This document shows, piece after piece, positions 1 to 8,317 of a stretch of DNA of 64,000 nucleotides. Both the position numbers and the translations under genes were made by a program. This stretch comes from Bradyrhizobium monzae (lineage in GTDB: Bacteria; Pseudomonadota; Alphaproteobacteria; Rhizobiales; Xanthobacteraceae), in assembly GCF_021458635.1 (NCBI RefSeq), contig NZ_JAIRDQ010000002.1:911396-975395 (forward strand), written 5' to 3'. The notes under the pieces are model-generated. The model saw only the letters and a list, made by a program, of their open reading frames with translations. It did not search any database and was not told the DNA's origin. Within the stretch, counting starts at the first letter, position 1. Every line of letters begins with the position of its first letter.

Positions 1-2
1 AG

Positions 3-593
3 GCGAGCACTGCCGAAAAGTTCGTGGAGAAGCTGACCGCGCGCGTGAGGGCGCTCAGGGTCGGTCATCCCCTCGATCCCGCCACCGAGATCGGGCCGCT
101 GATCCACGAGCGGCACCTTGCAAAAGTCTGCTCCTATTTCGACGTCGCACGCCAGGACGGCGCCACGATCGCGGTCGGCGGCAAGGCCTATGACGGCCCG
201 GGCGGCGGACATTATGTCGAGCCCACGCTGGTGACCGGCGCGAGCAGCAAGATGCGCGTGGCGCAGGAGGAGGTGTTCGGTCCCTTCCTCACCGTGCTGC
301 CCTTCAAGGACGAGGCAGAGGCGATCGAGATCGCCAACGACATCCGCTATGGCCTGACCGGCTATGTCTGGACCAACGATGTCGGTCGCGCCTTGCGTGT
401 TGCCGATGCGCTGGAGGCCGGCATGATCTGGCTGAACTCGGAAAACGTCCGCCATCTGCCGACCCCGTTCGGCGGCATGAAGGCCTCAGGCATCGGCCGC
501 GACGGCGGCGATTACTCGTTCGACTTCTACATGGAAACCAAGCACGTCTCGCTGGCGCGGGGCACGCACAAGATTCAGAAACTGGGAATCTGA
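3..593 (+). CDS. hpaE: 5-carboxymethyl-2-hydroxymuconate semialdehyde dehydrogenase (C-terminal part)
   Basis: This is the last 196 residues of an NAD-dependent aldehyde dehydrogenase. The frame is open to the window edge, so the Rossmann domain and catalytic Cys lie outside. Visible ALDH C-terminal blocks are EEVFGPFLTVLPF, YGLTGYVWTND and TPFGGMKASGIGRDGG, followed by FDFYMETKHV, an ending typical of HpaE, which oxidises the ring-fission semialdehyde of homoprotocatechuate. The extradiol dioxygenase that would make that substrate starts 26 bases downstream on the same strand, which supports the assignment. A 2-hydroxymuconic semialdehyde dehydrogenase is the main alternative. The first in-frame GTG, at 24, is internal and not the real start. 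Confidence 0.85.
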   Translation, partial: ASTAEKFVEKLTARVRALRVGHPLDPATEIGPLIHERHLAKVCSYFDVARQDGATIAVGGKAYDGPGGGHYVEPTLVTGASSKMRVAQEEVFGPFLTVLPFKDEAEAIEIANDIRYGLTGYVWTNDVGRALRVADALEAGMIWLNSENVRHLPTPFGGMKASGIGRDGGDYSFDFYMETKHVSLARGTHKIQKLGI

Positions 594-619
594 CGCTCGT
601 CGTTCCGAGGGGAAACGCA

Positions 620-1603
620 ATGCCCGTACCGCAACACATCTTCGAGCCGCCGTTCAACATCATCCGCTCCAGCCATGTCGTGCTCGACGTGACCGATCTG
701 AAGCTGAGCCGCGCGTTCTACGAGACCGTCGTCGGCCTGCATGTCGAAGACGCCGACGACAATGTGGTGTACCTGCGCGCGGCCGAAGAGCACCAGCATC
801 ACTCGCTGGTGCTGCGCAAGGCCGCCGTGTCCGCCTGTAACAGGCTCGGCTTCAAGGTCGGCAACGACGGAGACCTCGACAAGGCGGCAAAGTTCCTCTC
901 CGAGAACGGCCTCGGCTACGCTTTCACTGATCAGCCGTTCCAGGGCCGCACGCTGCAATTCACCGATCCCTTCGGCTTCCAGATCGAGCTCTATGCGTCG
1001 ATGGACCGGCGGCCGCATCTGCTCCGTCGCTTCGATCTCTACAAGGGCTGTCACCCGCAGCGGCTCGACCATTTCAACGTCTTCGCCGCCGAAGTGCAGG
1101 ACACCGTCGAGTTCTATGCGCGGCTGGGTTTCCGCCTCACCGAATACGCCGAGGAAGACGGGCCGAACGGCCGCATCGCCGCCGCCTGGATGCATCGCAA
1201 GGGCAACGTCCACGATTTCGCCATCACCAACGGCAAGGGCCCGCGGCTGCATCACTTCGCCTACTGGACGCCAACGGCGATGAACATCATCCATCTCTGT
1301 GACGTCATGGCCTCGGCAGGCTTTGTGAAGAACATCGAGCGCGGCCCCGGCCGCCACGGCATCTCGAACGCGTTCTTCCTCTACGTCCGCGATCCTGACG
1401 GGCACCGCCTCGAGCTCTACACCAGCGATTACTTTACAGGCGATCACGACCACGAGCCGCTGCGCTGGTCGCTGCGCGATCCGCGCCGCCAGACGCTGTG
1501 GGGCGCGCCGGCGCCGCGCTCATGGTTCGAGCAAGGCTCGCCGTTCTCGGGGCAGGCCGTGCGTGAGCCAAAGTTCGTGGCCGATGTGCTGGTGGCGGAT
1601 TAA
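620..1603 (+). CDS. hpaD: 3,4-dihydroxyphenylacetate 2,3-dioxygenase (extradiol, VOC type)
   Basis: This 327-aa type I extradiol dioxygenase has two VOC repeats (about residues 15-130 and 145-270). It cleaves homoprotocatechuate next to the hydroxyl groups using Fe(II) or Mn(II). Predicted metal ligands are His151 (RLDHFNVFA), His212 (LHHFAYW) and Glu265 (HRLELYTSDYF). His198, His246 and Tyr255 match the second-sphere acid/base residues of the Brevibacterium/Arthrobacter HPCD/MndD family almost position for position, and the C-terminal lid is present. The start has a good site (GAGGGGAAACGCA). It sits between hpaE and a FAH-family gene, with only 3 bases before the latter, so the three are surely co-transcribed. 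Confidence 0.9.
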   Translation: MPVPQHIFEPPFNIIRSSHVVLDVTDLKLSRAFYETVVGLHVEDADDNVVYLRAAEEHQHHSLVLRKAAVSACNRLGFKVGNDGDLDKAAKFLSENGLGYAFTDQPFQGRTLQFTDPFGFQIELYASMDRRPHLLRRFDLYKGCHPQRLDHFNVFAAEVQDTVEFYARLGFRLTEYAEEDGPNGRIAAAWMHRKGNVHDFAITNGKGPRLHHFAYWTPTAMNIIHLCDVMASAGFVKNIERGPGRHGISNAFFLYVRDPDGHRLELYTSDYFTGDHDHEPLRWSLRDPRRQTLWGAPAPRSWFEQGSPFSGQAVREPKFVADVLVAD

Positions 1604-1606
1604 GCA

Positions 1607-2476
1607 ATGAAGCTCCCTCGCCTCGCCACCTATTCCGTGAAGGGTGAAACCCGCTACGGCGCCGTCCTGGAGGGTGGCATCGTCGATCTCTCCGCGCGCT
1701 ACGCAAAAGACTATCCGACGTTGCGCGAAGTCATCGCAGCCGGAAAGCTCGTGAGCTTCGCCGAAGAGGCCGCTGGCCGCACGCCAGTTCATGCGCTCAG
1801 CGAGATCACCTGGCTGCCGCCGGTGCCGGCGCCGGAAAAGATCATCTGCATCGGCGTCAACTATCCCGACCGCAATGCCGAGTACAAGGACGGCCAGGAC
1901 GCGCCGAAATATCCGAGCATGTTCATGCGCTCGCCCCGTTCCTTCGTCGGCCACGACACGCCGCTGGTGCGGCCGCGCGCATCCGCGCAGCTCGACTACG
2001 AGGGCGAGATCGTGCTGGTGATCGGCAAGCCCGGCCGGCACATCAAGGAGAGTGCCGCACTCGACCACATCACGGCGCTCACGCTCTGCAACGAAGGCTC
2101 GGTGCGCGACTGGCTGCGCCACGCCAAATTCAACGTCACGCAGGGCAAGAATTTCGATTCCAGCGGCAGCCTCGGGCCGTGGCTCGTACCCTACACAAGG
2201 GAATCCCAGATCGCCGACATCCGCCTCACCACGCATGTCAACGGCGAACTGCGGCAGGACGACCGTACCAGCCGCCTGATGTTTCCGTTCCGCTATCTCA
2301 TCAGCTATATCTCGACCTTCGCGACGCTGGTTCCCGGCGACATCATCGTCACGGGCACGCCGACCGGCGCCGGTGCGCGGTTCGATCCGCCGCGTTACCT
2401 GAAGCCTGGTGACGTCATCGAGGTCGCAGCCGAGGGCATCGGATCCTTACGCAACGGTGTCGTCGACGAAGCCTAA
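1607..2476 (+). CDS. fumarylacetoacetate hydrolase family protein (HpaG-like)
   Basis: This 289-aa FAH-fold enzyme has an N-terminal extension (about 1-70) and the hydrolase/isomerase domain beginning at PAPEKIICIGVNYPDR (residues 75-89). Metal-site residues are Glu132 and Glu134 in LDYEGEIVLVIG. A Glu (Glu163 in CNEGSVRDW) stands where many relatives have the Asp of an NDVSARD motif. I recall this Glu from a related subgroup, so I read it as a family trait rather than damage. The late-domain motif GDIIVTGTPTGAG is intact. After HpaD and HpaE, HpaG decarboxylates or isomerises the ring-fission acid, and this gene fits that slot. A hydrolase of another acylpyruvate is possible. Confidence 0.8.
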   Translation: MKLPRLATYSVKGETRYGAVLEGGIVDLSARYAKDYPTLREVIAAGKLVSFAEEAAGRTPVHALSEITWLPPVPAPEKIICIGVNYPDRNAEYKDGQDAPKYPSMFMRSPRSFVGHDTPLVRPRASAQLDYEGEIVLVIGKPGRHIKESAALDHITALTLCNEGSVRDWLRHAKFNVTQGKNFDSSGSLGPWLVPYTRESQIADIRLTTHVNGELRQDDRTSRLMFPFRYLISYISTFATLVPGDIIVTGTPTGAGARFDPPRYLKPGDVIEVAAEGIGSLRNGVVDEA

Positions 2477-2494
2477 CAATCGAAGTGGAATAAT

Positions 2495-4123
2495 ATGATG
2501 ACCACCCTCACCGGCGGCGAAGCGATCGTAAGCGGGCTCGTCGCCCATGGCGTCGACACCGTGTTCGGCCTGCCCGGCGCGCAGGTCTACGGCCTGTTCG
2601 ACGCCTTCCACCAGGCCCAGCTCAAGGTGATCGGGGCACGGCACGAGCAGGCCTGTGGCTACATGGCGTTCGGCTATGCACGCGCCAGCGGCAGGCCCGG
2701 CGTGTTCAGCGTTGTGCCCGGCCCCGGCGTGCTCAACGCCAGCGCGGCGCTACTCACCGCCTACGGCTGCAACGAGCCGGTGCTGTGCGTGACCGGCCAG
2801 GTGCCGACGCAGTTTCTCGGCAAGGGCCGCGGCCATCTGCACGAGATGCCGGACCAGCTCGCCACCTTGCGCACCTATGTGAAATGGGCCGATCGCATCG
2901 AACATCCCGGCAATGCGCCGACGACCGTGGCGCGTGCTTTCCAGGAGATGACATCGGGACGGCGCGGCCCCGCCTCGGTCGAAATGCCCTGGGACATTTT
3001 TACTCAGCGCGCCGACACGGCCGCCGCGCAGGTGCTGGAGCCCCTGCCCGCACCCCGGCCCGACCCTGACATGATCAAGCAGGCCGCAGCGCTGATCAAG
3101 CGCAGTAAGGCGCCGATGATCTTCGTCGGCAGCGGCGCGATCGACGCGCGCGAGGAGATCCTCGAGCTCGCCGAGATGATCGACGCACCCGTCGTCGCCT
3201 TCCGCAGCGGCCGCGGCATCGTCTCCAATGCGCATGACCTCGGCCTCACCATGGCCGCCGCCTACAAGTTGTGGCCGAAGACGGATCTGATGATCGGCAT
3301 CGGCTCGCGGCTGGAGCTGCCGACCATGTCGCGCTGGCCCTATCGCCCCGACGGGTTGAAGAGCATCCGCATCGACATCGATCCGGTCGAGATGCGGCGC
3401 TTCATCTCCGACACCGCCATCGTCGCCGATGCGAAGGCGGCCACGGCCGATCTCGCCGCCGCCGTCAGCAAGGCCGGCTACAGCAAGACCGCCGGCCGCC
3501 GCGCCGCGATCCGCGAGGCGACGGCGATCGCACAGCAGGAGATCCAGCGCATCCAGCCGCAGATGGCGTATCTGAACATCCTGCGCGACGTATTGCCGGC
3601 GAACGCGATCGTGACCGACGAGCTGTCGCAGTTCGGCTTCGCTTCCTGGTACGGCTTTCCGATCTACGAGCCGCGCACCTTCATCACCTCGGGCTATCAG
3701 GGCACGCTCGGCTCCGGCTTCCCGACCGCGCTCGGCGCCAAGGTCGCCAATCCCGACAAGCCGGTGGTGGCGATCACCGGCGACGGCGGCTTCATGTTCG
3801 GCGTGCAGGAGCTTGCCACCGCCGTGCAGTTCAACATCGGCGTGGTGACGCTGGTGTTCAACAACAACGCCTACGGCAATGTCCGCCGCGACCAGCGCGA
3901 ACGCTTTGACGGCCGCGTGGTGGCATCCGATCTCGTCAATCCGGACTTCGTCAAGCTTGCAGAGTCTTTCGGCGTTGCTGCCGCGCGCGTCACCGCGCCG
4001 AACCAGTTCAAGGCGGCGATGGAGAAGGCGCTTAGCCATGGCGGACCGTATCTGATCTCGGTCGAGGTGACTCGGGACTCCGAAGTCAGTCCGTGGGCGT
4101 TCATTCACCCGCCGAAACCTTAA
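2495..4123 (+). CDS. thiamine-diphosphate enzyme, acetolactate synthase-like
   Basis: This 542-aa enzyme has the three ThDP-enzyme domains: PYR (1-175, with catalytic Glu51 in GARHEQACGYMA), central (about 190-330) and PP (about 355-530, with the ThDP/Mg motif starting GDGG at 429 and ending NNNAYG near 455). It resembles acetolactate synthase, glyoxylate carboligase and benzoylformate decarboxylase. No regulatory subunit is nearby, so a catabolic role is likelier than branched-chain synthesis. It is 18 bases behind the FAH gene and appears to be the last gene of the meta-cleavage operon. Its substrate is unknown; decarboxylation of a 2-keto acid feeding or leaving the pathway is only an inference. 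It converges with alkB with a 3-base gap. Confidence 0.82.
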   Translation: MMTTLTGGEAIVSGLVAHGVDTVFGLPGAQVYGLFDAFHQAQLKVIGARHEQACGYMAFGYARASGRPGVFSVVPGPGVLNASAALLTAYGCNEPVLCVTGQVPTQFLGKGRGHLHEMPDQLATLRTYVKWADRIEHPGNAPTTVARAFQEMTSGRRGPASVEMPWDIFTQRADTAAAQVLEPLPAPRPDPDMIKQAAALIKRSKAPMIFVGSGAIDAREEILELAEMIDAPVVAFRSGRGIVSNAHDLGLTMAAAYKLWPKTDLMIGIGSRLELPTMSRWPYRPDGLKSIRIDIDPVEMRRFISDTAIVADAKAATADLAAAVSKAGYSKTAGRRAAIREATAIAQQEIQRIQPQMAYLNILRDVLPANAIVTDELSQFGFASWYGFPIYEPRTFITSGYQGTLGSGFPTALGAKVANPDKPVVAITGDGGFMFGVQELATAVQFNIGVVTLVFNNNAYGNVRRDQRERFDGRVVASDLVNPDFVKLAESFGVAAARVTAPNQFKAAMEKALSHGGPYLISVEVTRDSEVSPWAFIHPPKP

Positions 4124-4126
4124 ACG

Positions 4127-4780
4127 TCAGCGCGTCCTGCGAAACGTCAGATTGATCCGCTTGCGGCCGAGCAGCGCATGCTCGCCGTCGGCGAGCGGCG
4201 CGACGCCGTGATAGGCGAGCCTGTTGGCGCCGCCCCAGACCACGACGTCGCCATGGACGAGCCGGAAGCGGCGCGGCTTGTCACTGCGCGCCAGTCCGCC
4301 GAACAGAAAGGTTGCGGGCAGCCCGAGCGAGACCGAGACGATCGGTGCCGAATAATCCAGCTCGTCCTTGTCCTGATGCAGCGACAGCCGCGTGCCGGGC
4401 TCGTAGCGATTGACGAGGCACGCGTCGGGCGCAAAGTTTTCGAAGCCACCCTCCTCCGCAGCGTGGCGGGCCAGATCACGGAGCACCGGCGGCATCGCGG
4501 GCCATGGCGCCTCGGTCCGCGGATCGATCGGATCATAGCGATAGCCGGTGTGATCGGTGATCCAGCCGCGCTCGCCGCAATTGGTCATCGCGACCGACAT
4601 CAGATGACCGCCGGGCGTGGTCATGCGGCGGAACGGCGATTGCGCCACGATGGCGCGCACGGCCTCGATCAGCTCACCCTCGATCGGCTTGACGAAGCCG
4701 CGCAACAGCACGGCGCCGTCGGCGATTTTTTCGCGCGACGGCTGCGCCTCGGCAACATGATCGAACAAATCTGCCGTCAA
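4127..4780 (-). CDS. alkB: DNA/RNA alkylation repair dioxygenase AlkB
   Basis: This 217-aa Fe(II)/2-oxoglutarate dioxygenase oxidatively removes methyl groups such as 1-methyladenine and 3-methylcytosine. Iron ligands are His135 and Asp137 (LHQDKD) and His191 (YHGV). 2-Oxoglutarate binders are Asn124, Tyr126 (NRY), Arg208 and Arg214 (GRKRINLTFR). All sit at a constant +4 offset from E. coli AlkB, which is 216 aa, so the protein is full length. The start is TTG at 4780 with GCGGAAC just upstream, 9 bases after the stop of another 2OG oxygenase, so translation is probably coupled to it. No Ada gene is adjacent. Confidence 0.93.
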   Translation of the reverse strand: MTADLFDHVAEAQPSREKIADGAVLLRGFVKPIEGELIEAVRAIVAQSPFRRMTTPGGHLMSVAMTNCGERGWITDHTGYRYDPIDPRTEAPWPAMPPVLRDLARHAAEEGGFENFAPDACLVNRYEPGTRLSLHQDKDELDYSAPIVSVSLGLPATFLFGGLARSDKPRRFRLVHGDVVVWGGANRLAYHGVAPLADGEHALLGRKRINLTFRRTR

Positions 4781-4789
4781 CGGTTCCGC

Positions 4790-5545
4790 TCATTTGGCAT
4801 CGTGAAAAATCACACCCAGCGTGTGGCGCTGGCCGGACCTGATCCGGCTGACGCCATGGCGCAGATTAACGCGATACGTACCGCGTGTGCCCTGCACCGG
4901 GCGATGATGCACAGCGAAGGCAACCGCGTCGCCCTGCGCCAGCGGCACCACCTCGGCGCGCGACTGCATGCGCGGGCGCTGCTCGGTCAGCACGAACTCG
5001 CCGCCGCTGAAATCGCGACCGGGCTCGGACAGGAGGATCGCCACCTGGAGCGGGAACACGTGCTCGCCGTAGAGGTCCTGATGCAGGCAGTTGTAGTCGC
5101 CAGCCTCATATTGCAGCAGCAAGGGCGTCGGGCGCGCCTGCCCCGCTTCATGGCAGCGCTTGAGGAAAGCCGCATGCGCCGTGGGATAGCGGATGTCGAT
5201 CCCCATCGCCTCGTTCCAGCGATTGGCGACATCCTGGAGATGCGCGTAGAGCGTGGGGCGCAGCTGCGCGATCAGATCAGGCAGCGGATAGGCAAAATAT
5301 TTGTACTCGCCGCGGCCAAAGCCATGGCGGCCCATCACGATGCGGCTGCGGAAGTGCGCGTCGTCGGGATAGAGGGCGGTGACAGAGCGACATTGATCCG
5401 GCGTCAGCAGGCCCTTCAGGACCGCGCAGCCCTGGGTGTCGAGTTCGCCGGTGATTTGGGGCCAGCCGAGGGCATCGACGTGGTCGATGACGTCGACGGA
5501 GAGCTTATCGGGGGATTTGCGTGCTGCTGCTGTCATGGCCGCCAC
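4790..5545 (-). CDS. 2OG-Fe(II) oxygenase, prolyl-hydroxylase-like, paired with alkB
   Basis: This 251-aa member of the double-stranded beta-helix 2OG oxygenases has its iron motif in NCLHQDLYGEH (HxD, about residues 172-174) and a distal His in VNLRHGVS. Arg in YRVNLRHG or a later Arg could hold 2-oxoglutarate. The fold segment FSGGEFVLTEQRPR is typical of prolyl-4-hydroxylase-like members. It is upstream of, and evidently co-transcribed with, alkB (9-base gap). I recall such a protein beside ada/alkB in other alphaproteobacteria, which hints at an alkylation-response role, but no substrate can be read from the sequence. The start could be 9 bases later, at the second Met. Confidence 0.8.
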   Translation of the reverse strand: MAAMTAAARKSPDKLSVDVIDHVDALGWPQITGELDTQGCAVLKGLLTPDQCRSVTALYPDDAHFRSRIVMGRHGFGRGEYKYFAYPLPDLIAQLRPTLYAHLQDVANRWNEAMGIDIRYPTAHAAFLKRCHEAGQARPTPLLLQYEAGDYNCLHQDLYGEHVFPLQVAILLSEPGRDFSGGEFVLTEQRPRMQSRAEVVPLAQGDAVAFAVHHRPVQGTRGTYRVNLRHGVSRIRSGQRHTLGVIFHDAK

Positions 5546-5594
5546 CTTCGCAAAGCAATCCCGCCCTTTGCCACCCGATTCCCGACTCTCTTCC

Positions 5595-5681
5595 CGTCAT
5601 TGCGAGGAGCCCTTGCGACGAAGCAATCCAGAATCCCTCCGCGGAACCAGTCTGGATTGCTTCGCTTCGCTCGCAATGACG
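5595..5681. repeat. interspersed palindromic repeat, CATTGCGAG family
   Basis: The ends are perfect inverted copies (CGTCATTGCGAG and CTCGCAATGACG), with internal matching arms GAAGCAATCCAGA and TCTGGATTGCTTC. Further members lie at 26134, 28500, 53457 and 62345. It fills the gap downstream of the DUF2848 gene and upstream of the oxygenase-alkB pair. It is non-coding and can fold as one long hairpin in RNA. Confidence 0.9.
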
Positions 5682-5695
5682 CGGAGAGAGACGTC

Positions 5696-6382
5696 TCAGC
5701 CCCTCACCGGAAGCGTCACCACATCGTAGCCGTGCTTGATCGTCCGCTTCAGCACGGGATCCTCCAGCTCGAAATCGAAGCGATCCGCCGGGCGGATGCC
5801 GCCCTTGGCCGCAAATGTGCCGCCGAACATGGCGCAGCCGTCGGGGAATTTCCCACCCTCGAAGCCGCGCGCGATGAGGTCGGCGACCGGCAGCATCGCG
5901 TCCAGCGTGCCTTCCTGGTAGAGCACGCGCTCGCCTTTGATGGTGGCGTAGGAGCGCAGGATCATCCTGTCCCAATGGCCGATGACGTCCTCGAGCTCCC
6001 ACAGCGTGGAAGCGATCGGCTTGTCGCACATCTGCTTGGACACCGTGACGTTATAGGCCTCGACCTTACGGTCGGTGTGGTCGGAGCCGCAGCCGACGAG
6101 GACGCGGCCCTGCCAGCCGATCAGCGCGAACTCGACCTCGCCGGAGGAATCGCCGCCGGTGCATTCGATGCTGTCCTCCTGGGTCAGCCGCCGCGCCGAG
6201 GCGCGGTAGTAGATCGGCGTCGAGGCCGGCGGGGCGATGCCCATCTCCTGCAGCTCGGCAATATGCTTGTCGCGCGCGACCGGATCGCGGCCGGTCCAGC
6301 CGGCGATGACCATCTGGTCGATCGCCAAAGTCAGCGGCGTGTTGGTGTCCTGGGCATCGACGGTGAAAGTCAGGTCAAACAC
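5696..6382 (-). CDS. DUF2848 family protein
   Basis: This 228-aa protein of the DUF2848 family has unknown biochemical function. The frame extends upstream to 6448, but the GTG at 6382 is preferred. It gives VFDLTFTVDAQ as the N terminus, the usual family length, and an 8-base overlap with the stop of the upstream amidase. The C-terminal half (CAMFGGTFAAKGGIRPADRFDFELEDP) recalls the barrel folds of FAH-like and similar catabolic enzymes, but no catalytic residues can be named. Tight coupling to an amidase suggests action on the carboxylate or keto product of amide hydrolysis. Confidence 0.75.
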   Translation of the reverse strand: MFDLTFTVDAQDTNTPLTLAIDQMVIAGWTGRDPVARDKHIAELQEMGIAPPASTPIYYRASARRLTQEDSIECTGGDSSGEVEFALIGWQGRVLVGCGSDHTDRKVEAYNVTVSKQMCDKPIASTLWELEDVIGHWDRMILRSYATIKGERVLYQEGTLDAMLPVADLIARGFEGGKFPDGCAMFGGTFAAKGGIRPADRFDFELEDPVLKRTIKHGYDVVTLPVRG

Positions 6383-7724
6383 GAATGACGGCCTCCATGC
6401 CGGCAGCAAGTTCAAAGATACGACGGTCGGATCCGCCCGCGCCCGCAAGCATCAGGCCGACGGGGACGTCGCCCGCGCGATGTGCCGGCAGCGAGATGGC
6501 GCAGCCGTCGATCATGTTGATCAGGGTGCAGTTGCGCAGCGCGCGCAGGTTTTGCGTGGTGAACGCCTTGTCGTCGGCGAGATCCGAAATCTTCGGCGGC
6601 GTGTTGGCGGTGGTCGGCAGCACCAGCGCGTCATAGGGCGCGATGCGCGCATTGACGCGGGCGATCAGCGAGCGGCGCTCGTTGAGGAGATCGATGTAGT
6701 CGGCTGCGCTCTGCGCCTCGCCGCGCATGATGCGCACGGAGACCCTGGGGTCGTAGACGTCGCCCTTGGACGTGATGAGATAGCGATGCCAGGCATAGCT
6801 TTCGGACGCGGCAAAGCCGCCCTTGGCGTTCATCGGTCCGATATCGTGGAATTCGGCCATCTCGATGCGCTCGATGATGGCGCCGTGATCGGCGAGCGAC
6901 TTCAGCGCGCGCTCGAAGGTATCGGCCACGGGCGCGTCGAGGTCGTCGAGCGCGATCGTGGTCGGCACCGCAAGCCGCATGCCTTTCACGGGACGCGGCT
7001 TCAGCGCAACGATCGGCTCGTTCGCGAGCACGGCGTCGAGAATGGCACAGCAGCTGACCGATCGCGCCAACGGCCCGATGCTGTCGAGCGAGAACGACAG
7101 CGGCACCGCGCCATCGAGCGGCACGCGGCGCTGCGTCGGCTTGTAGCCGACGATACCGTTATAGGCCGCGGGAATGCGGCAGGAACCGCCGGTATCGGTG
7201 CCGAGCGCGCCATGCGCCATGCCGTCGAGCACGGAGACCGCCGCGCCCGAGGACGAGCCGCCGGGCACGTGGCCTTCGGCCCGGTTCCAGGCGCCTTTCG
7301 GCGTACCGTAGTGCGGATTGATGCCGATGCCGGAATAGGCGAACTCGGTCATGTTGGTGCGCCCGATCACGACAAAGCCAGCCTTGCGGAGCCGCGCAAC
7401 GGTGGCGGCATCCTGCTCTGCGGGCGGCGAATCGTCGAGCGCGCGGGAGCCTGCGCGCGTCACCTGGCCCTTGATGTCGAAGAGATCCTTGATCGAGACC
7501 GGAATACCGGCATAGCGCGACGGCGCAGCCTTGGCCTTGCGCAAGGCGTCCATTGCGTCCGCCGTCGCAAGCGCGGCGTCCTTGTCGACATGGATGAAGG
7601 TGCGCTGGCCCTCGCCGGCGGGATCGGCGATCTTGGCGATGCACGCCTCGACCAGTTTTCGGGAGGTCGTGCGGCCGCTTTCGAGGTCGTCGGCGAGCTT
7701 CGCCAGTGTCGGAAAATCGGGCAT
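6375..7724 (-). CDS. amidase, amidase-signature family
   Basis: This 449-aa enzyme has the Ser-cisSer-Lys triad: Lys79 (SIKDLFDIKG), Ser157 in GGSSSGAAV and nucleophile Ser181 in GTDTGGSCRIPA, with 24 residues between the two serines as in the family. The length is right for a stand-alone catabolic amidase of the AtzF/biuret-hydrolase/GatA group, and the GatBC partners of the tRNA amidotransferase are absent. The substrate amide cannot be deduced. It forms an overlapping two-gene operon with the DUF2848 protein and is divergent from the DUF35-thiolase-SDR operon. Confidence 0.85.
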   Translation of the reverse strand: MPDFPTLAKLADDLESGRTTSRKLVEACIAKIADPAGEGQRTFIHVDKDAALATADAMDALRKAKAAPSRYAGIPVSIKDLFDIKGQVTRAGSRALDDSPPAEQDAATVARLRKAGFVVIGRTNMTEFAYSGIGINPHYGTPKGAWNRAEGHVPGGSSSGAAVSVLDGMAHGALGTDTGGSCRIPAAYNGIVGYKPTQRRVPLDGAVPLSFSLDSIGPLARSVSCCAILDAVLANEPIVALKPRPVKGMRLAVPTTIALDDLDAPVADTFERALKSLADHGAIIERIEMAEFHDIGPMNAKGGFAASESYAWHRYLITSKGDVYDPRVSVRIMRGEAQSAADYIDLLNERRSLIARVNARIAPYDALVLPTTANTPPKISDLADDKAFTTQNLRALRNCTLINMIDGCAISLPAHRAGDVPVGLMLAGAGGSDRRIFELAAGMEAVIRV

Positions 7725-7900
7725 GTCTGTCTCACGGAATATTGCACGCGCAATCTATAGCGCCGGCTCAGTTCGACACAAGCATTGTGCGCATGATGGC
7801 ATGCATGCTGCCTGCTGGACCGTTGACGCACGATAGCCGATTGTCGCATCAAGATCGAAACAGGCGGGCGCGAAGCCTGTCCTTTGGGAGGTTTTCCGAG

Positions 7901-8314
7901 ATGGCCGAACCGCAGCGTGCGCGACCGAAACCGACGCCGGAAACCCAGCATTTCTGGGATGGCACGAAAGCGGGCGAACTGCGCCTGCAGCGCTGCGACG
8001 CCTGCGCACATGTCTACTTCCCTCCGCGGCCGTTCTGCCCGTCCTGCGCCGCGCGCAAGGTCTCCGTGTTCAAGGCGAGCGGCAAGGGTTTTCTCTACAG
8101 CTACGTGATCAACCACCGCCCCGCCGCGCCCGGTTTCACGCCGCCTTACGCGATCGCGGTGGTCGAGTTGGCCGAGGGGCCGCGGATGATGAGCAATATC
8201 ATCGATTGCCCGCAGACGCCGGAGGCGCTCGAGCTTGACATGAAGCTCGAGGTCGCGTTCGAGGCACTTGACGACAAGATCACCCTCCCCGTGTTCCGTC
8301 CGGCGAAGGGATAA
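7901..8314 (+). CDS. Zn-ribbon/OB-fold (DUF35) acyl-CoA-associated protein
   Basis: This 137-aa protein starts at the ATG at 7901, preceded by GGGAGG; the longer upstream frame has no matching site. An N-terminal helix leads to a four-Cys zinc ribbon (Cys32, Cys35, Cys46, Cys49 in CDAC and CPSC) and then an OB fold (about 55-130). Such proteins partner with thiolase-like or MaoC-like subunits and are thought to help bind acyl-CoA. The thiolase partner follows after 3 bases and an SDR comes next, a common arrangement in side-chain beta-oxidation clusters. Confidence 0.85.
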   Translation: MAEPQRARPKPTPETQHFWDGTKAGELRLQRCDACAHVYFPPRPFCPSCAARKVSVFKASGKGFLYSYVINHRPAAPGFTPPYAIAVVELAEGPRMMSNIIDCPQTPEALELDMKLEVAFEALDDKITLPVFRPAKG

Positions 8315-8317
8315 ACC

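Noticed and set aside
4178..6388. 736-residue open frame on the plus strand
   Set aside because: It runs antisense across alkB, the 2OG oxygenase, a palindrome and the DUF2848 gene. Its composition (Arg, Ala, His rich, no domain) is typical of high-GC shadow frames.
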